Assembly (NCBI GenBank): GCA_018064245.1
Contig: JAGHVO010000030.1
Location: 1-64,000 of the forward strand
Length of the DNA stretch: 64,000 nucleotides
From: Candidatus Colimorpha pelethequi
GTDB lineage: Bacteria; Bacteroidota; Bacteroidia; Bacteroidales; P3
Direction: 5' to 3'
The notes beneath the pieces are model-generated. The model was given only the letters and a program-made list of their open reading frames with translations, did no database searches and was not told where the DNA came from. How positions within the stretch are numbered: position 1 is the first letter of the stretch; every line of letters begins with the position of its first letter. A program made the position numbers and the translations under genes. This document shows, in pieces, positions 62,740 to 64,000 of the stretch.

Positions 62740-62772
62740 AAGTCCGGCATTCTCGTTGAGAATGCCGGACTT
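62740..62772. terminator. Bidirectional terminator between ypfJ-like gene and purD
   Basis: AAGTCCGGCATTCTC/GAGAATGCCGGACTT perfect stem with loop GTT, A-run before and TTGTTT after. Confidence 0.9.
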
Positions 62773-62799
62773 GTTTATTATATCAGCATTTTTGAAAAG

Positions 62800-64000
62800 T
62801 TACAAAGCCAACAAATCCTGTCCGATATCTTTACGGCAATACTTTCCGTTCCACTGGATTTTTTCAGCCTCTTGATAGCACTGCAACAATGCCTGGGGTA
62901 GTGTTTCAGCGAGAGAAGTGACGCAAAGCACACGACCGCCGTTTGTCACAACATTGAAATTCTGGTTGCGAGCGGTACCAGCGTGAAAAACAAGGCTACC
63001 CTTTACTGCGTCAAGACCGGTAATAATGTCGCCTTTCTTGTATTTTTCGGGATAACCATGCGCCGTAAGCATCACCGTGGCGGCCGTACGACTGTCGATA
63101 GAAAGGTTTGCCTGATCGAGGGTTTTGTTACATGCGTGCTCAAATAGTTCCACCACATCACTCTTAATGCGCGGGAATACACTCTCCGTTTCAGGATCGC
63201 CCATACGAACATTGTATTCAATGACGTAAGGATCGCCCTTGACATTCATCAAACCAATGAATATAAACCCTTTGTAATCAATTTTATCTTTACGAAGGCC
63301 CTTGACGGTAGGAATAACTATGCGTTGTTCCACCTTTTGCATAAAATCTTTGTCGGCAAACGACACCGGACTTACTGAGCCCATTCCACCCGTGTTAAGG
63401 CCTGTATCATGCTCTCCAACACGCTTGTAATCCTTGGCAGAGGGAAGAATCTTGTAGTGATGTCCATCGGTGAGAACGAAAACCGACAACTCAATTCCTG
63501 AGAGAAACTCCTCAATAACAACTTTTGCAGAAGCATCTCCAAACTTCCCGTCGAGCATCAGTTTCAACTCATCCTGAGCCTGCTCCAACGAATCCAAGAT
63601 AAGAACGCCCTTGCCAGCCGCCAATCCATCGGCCTTGAGCACATAAGGCGCAGGCATAGTCTTCAGGAATTCGAGGCCCTCTTGCAACGTCGCCGAAGTA
63701 AAAGTCTGGTGACGAGCGGTGGGGATATTGTGACGCAACATAAAATCCTTTGCAAAGTCCTTGCTGCCTTCAAGCATAGCACCCGCCTTGCTGGGGCCAA
63801 GCAACATCACGTTGCAGAGATTGGAATCATTGGCAAAAAAGTCAGCTATGCCGGCAACCAAAGGAGCTTCAGGACCAACAACGACCATTTCCACATCCTT
63901 TTCAATTACAAACTGACGAATAGCCTCAAAATCATCTACTTTTACATCCACATTGATGCCATTTTGAAGCGTTCCCGCATTACCGGGTGCAATGTAGAGA
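62800..64000 (-). CDS. purD: Phosphoribosylamine--glycine ligase, 5' part outside window
   Basis: About 400 C-terminal residues of PurD; the gene continues past 64000 on the right. Visible motifs are LYIAPGNAGT, VVVGPEAPLVAGI, LLGPSKAGAMLEGSKDFAKDFM, YVLKADGLAAGKGVLI, NTGGMGSVSP and VIEYNVRMGDPETE. It adds glycine to phosphoribosylamine in purine synthesis. Confidence 0.95.
   Translation of the reverse strand, partial: LYIAPGNAGTLQNGINVDVKVDDFEAIRQFVIEKDVEMVVVGPEAPLVAGIADFFANDSNLCNVMLLGPSKAGAMLEGSKDFAKDFMLRHNIPTARHQTFTSATLQEGLEFLKTMPAPYVLKADGLAAGKGVLILDSLEQAQDELKLMLDGKFGDASAKVVIEEFLSGIELSVFVLTDGHHYKILPSAKDYKRVGEHDTGLNTGGMGSVSPVSFADKDFMQKVEQRIVIPTVKGLRKDKIDYKGFIFIGLMNVKGDPYVIEYNVRMGDPETESVFPRIKSDVVELFEHACNKTLDQANLSIDSRTAATVMLTAHGYPEKYKKGDIITGLDAVKGSLVFHAGTARNQNFNVVTNGGRVLCVTSLAETLPQALLQCYQEAEKIQWNGKYCRKDIGQDLLAL

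Overview
The window reads as a chromosome segment from an uncultured member of the Bacteroidales (phylum Bacteroidota). Many genes are preceded by the Bacteroidota -7 box TAnnTTTG (usually TATCTTTG). There is a gldD lipoprotein gene and a protein with a type IX secretion sorting tail. Gene neighbourhoods such as rimP-nusA-infB, rplM-rpsI-rpsB-tsf and a thiamine-regulated TonB receptor-pnuT-thiN operon are typical of the group. Base composition is moderate and most of the window is housekeeping DNA. The first ~120 bases are homopolymer-rich and look like a poor contig end.

Layout. 141-7646 (mostly minus): iorAB, a secreted hydrolase, gldD, a methyltransferase remnant on plus, then trmH-thiL-pcm and tRNA-His. 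7783-16436 (minus): a secreted PNGase F-like enzyme, a T9SS cargo protein, an ECF sigma operon, a DUF4419 lipoprotein and a divergent EF-G paralogue. 16736-19405 (plus): a TPR protein, secG and a RecD-like helicase. 19466-28064 (minus): HU, fmt, ribH, an in-frame fusion of sigma-54 (rpoN) to a secreted M23/LysM peptidase, prfA, an acyltransferase, a lipoprotein and a flippase. 28446-35564 (plus): rimP, nusA, infB, tRNA-Arg, a tiny lipoprotein, a thioredoxin-fold protein and manA. Then cysS (minus), a DMT transporter, ackA, an envelope lipoprotein cluster, tadA, a sugar nucleotidyltransferase, a methyltransferase, ribosomal protein genes with structured leaders, tsf, rnhA, a peroxiredoxin and a Na/Pi transporter.

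The clear accessory element lies at 52665-57425. A Sir2-family gene and two adjacent DUF262 (GmrSD-like) genes split a DNA alkylation repair (AlkD-like) gene. A perfect 67-bp direct repeat of the 5' part of that gene flanks the insert. The native promoter and first 29 codons stay on the left. The right end of the insert supplies a new start codon and variant N-terminus, so the repair gene is rebuilt as the distal gene of the same transcription unit. No integrase or transposase is visible. This is the best candidate for an undescribed, probably anti-phage, system.

Other points: the rpoN-peptidase fusion is explained by loss of one base in a presumed ATGA stop/start overlap; four GTAAC repeats at exact 11-bp spacing sit just upstream of the Na/Pi transporter promoter and resemble a PHO box; two genes have the -7 box only 4 nt from ATG, implying leaderless mRNAs; and a TPP riboswitch runs into the start of the thiamine receptor gene. 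The right end of the window holds thiamine uptake and activation genes, a zinc metallopeptidase and a partial purD.
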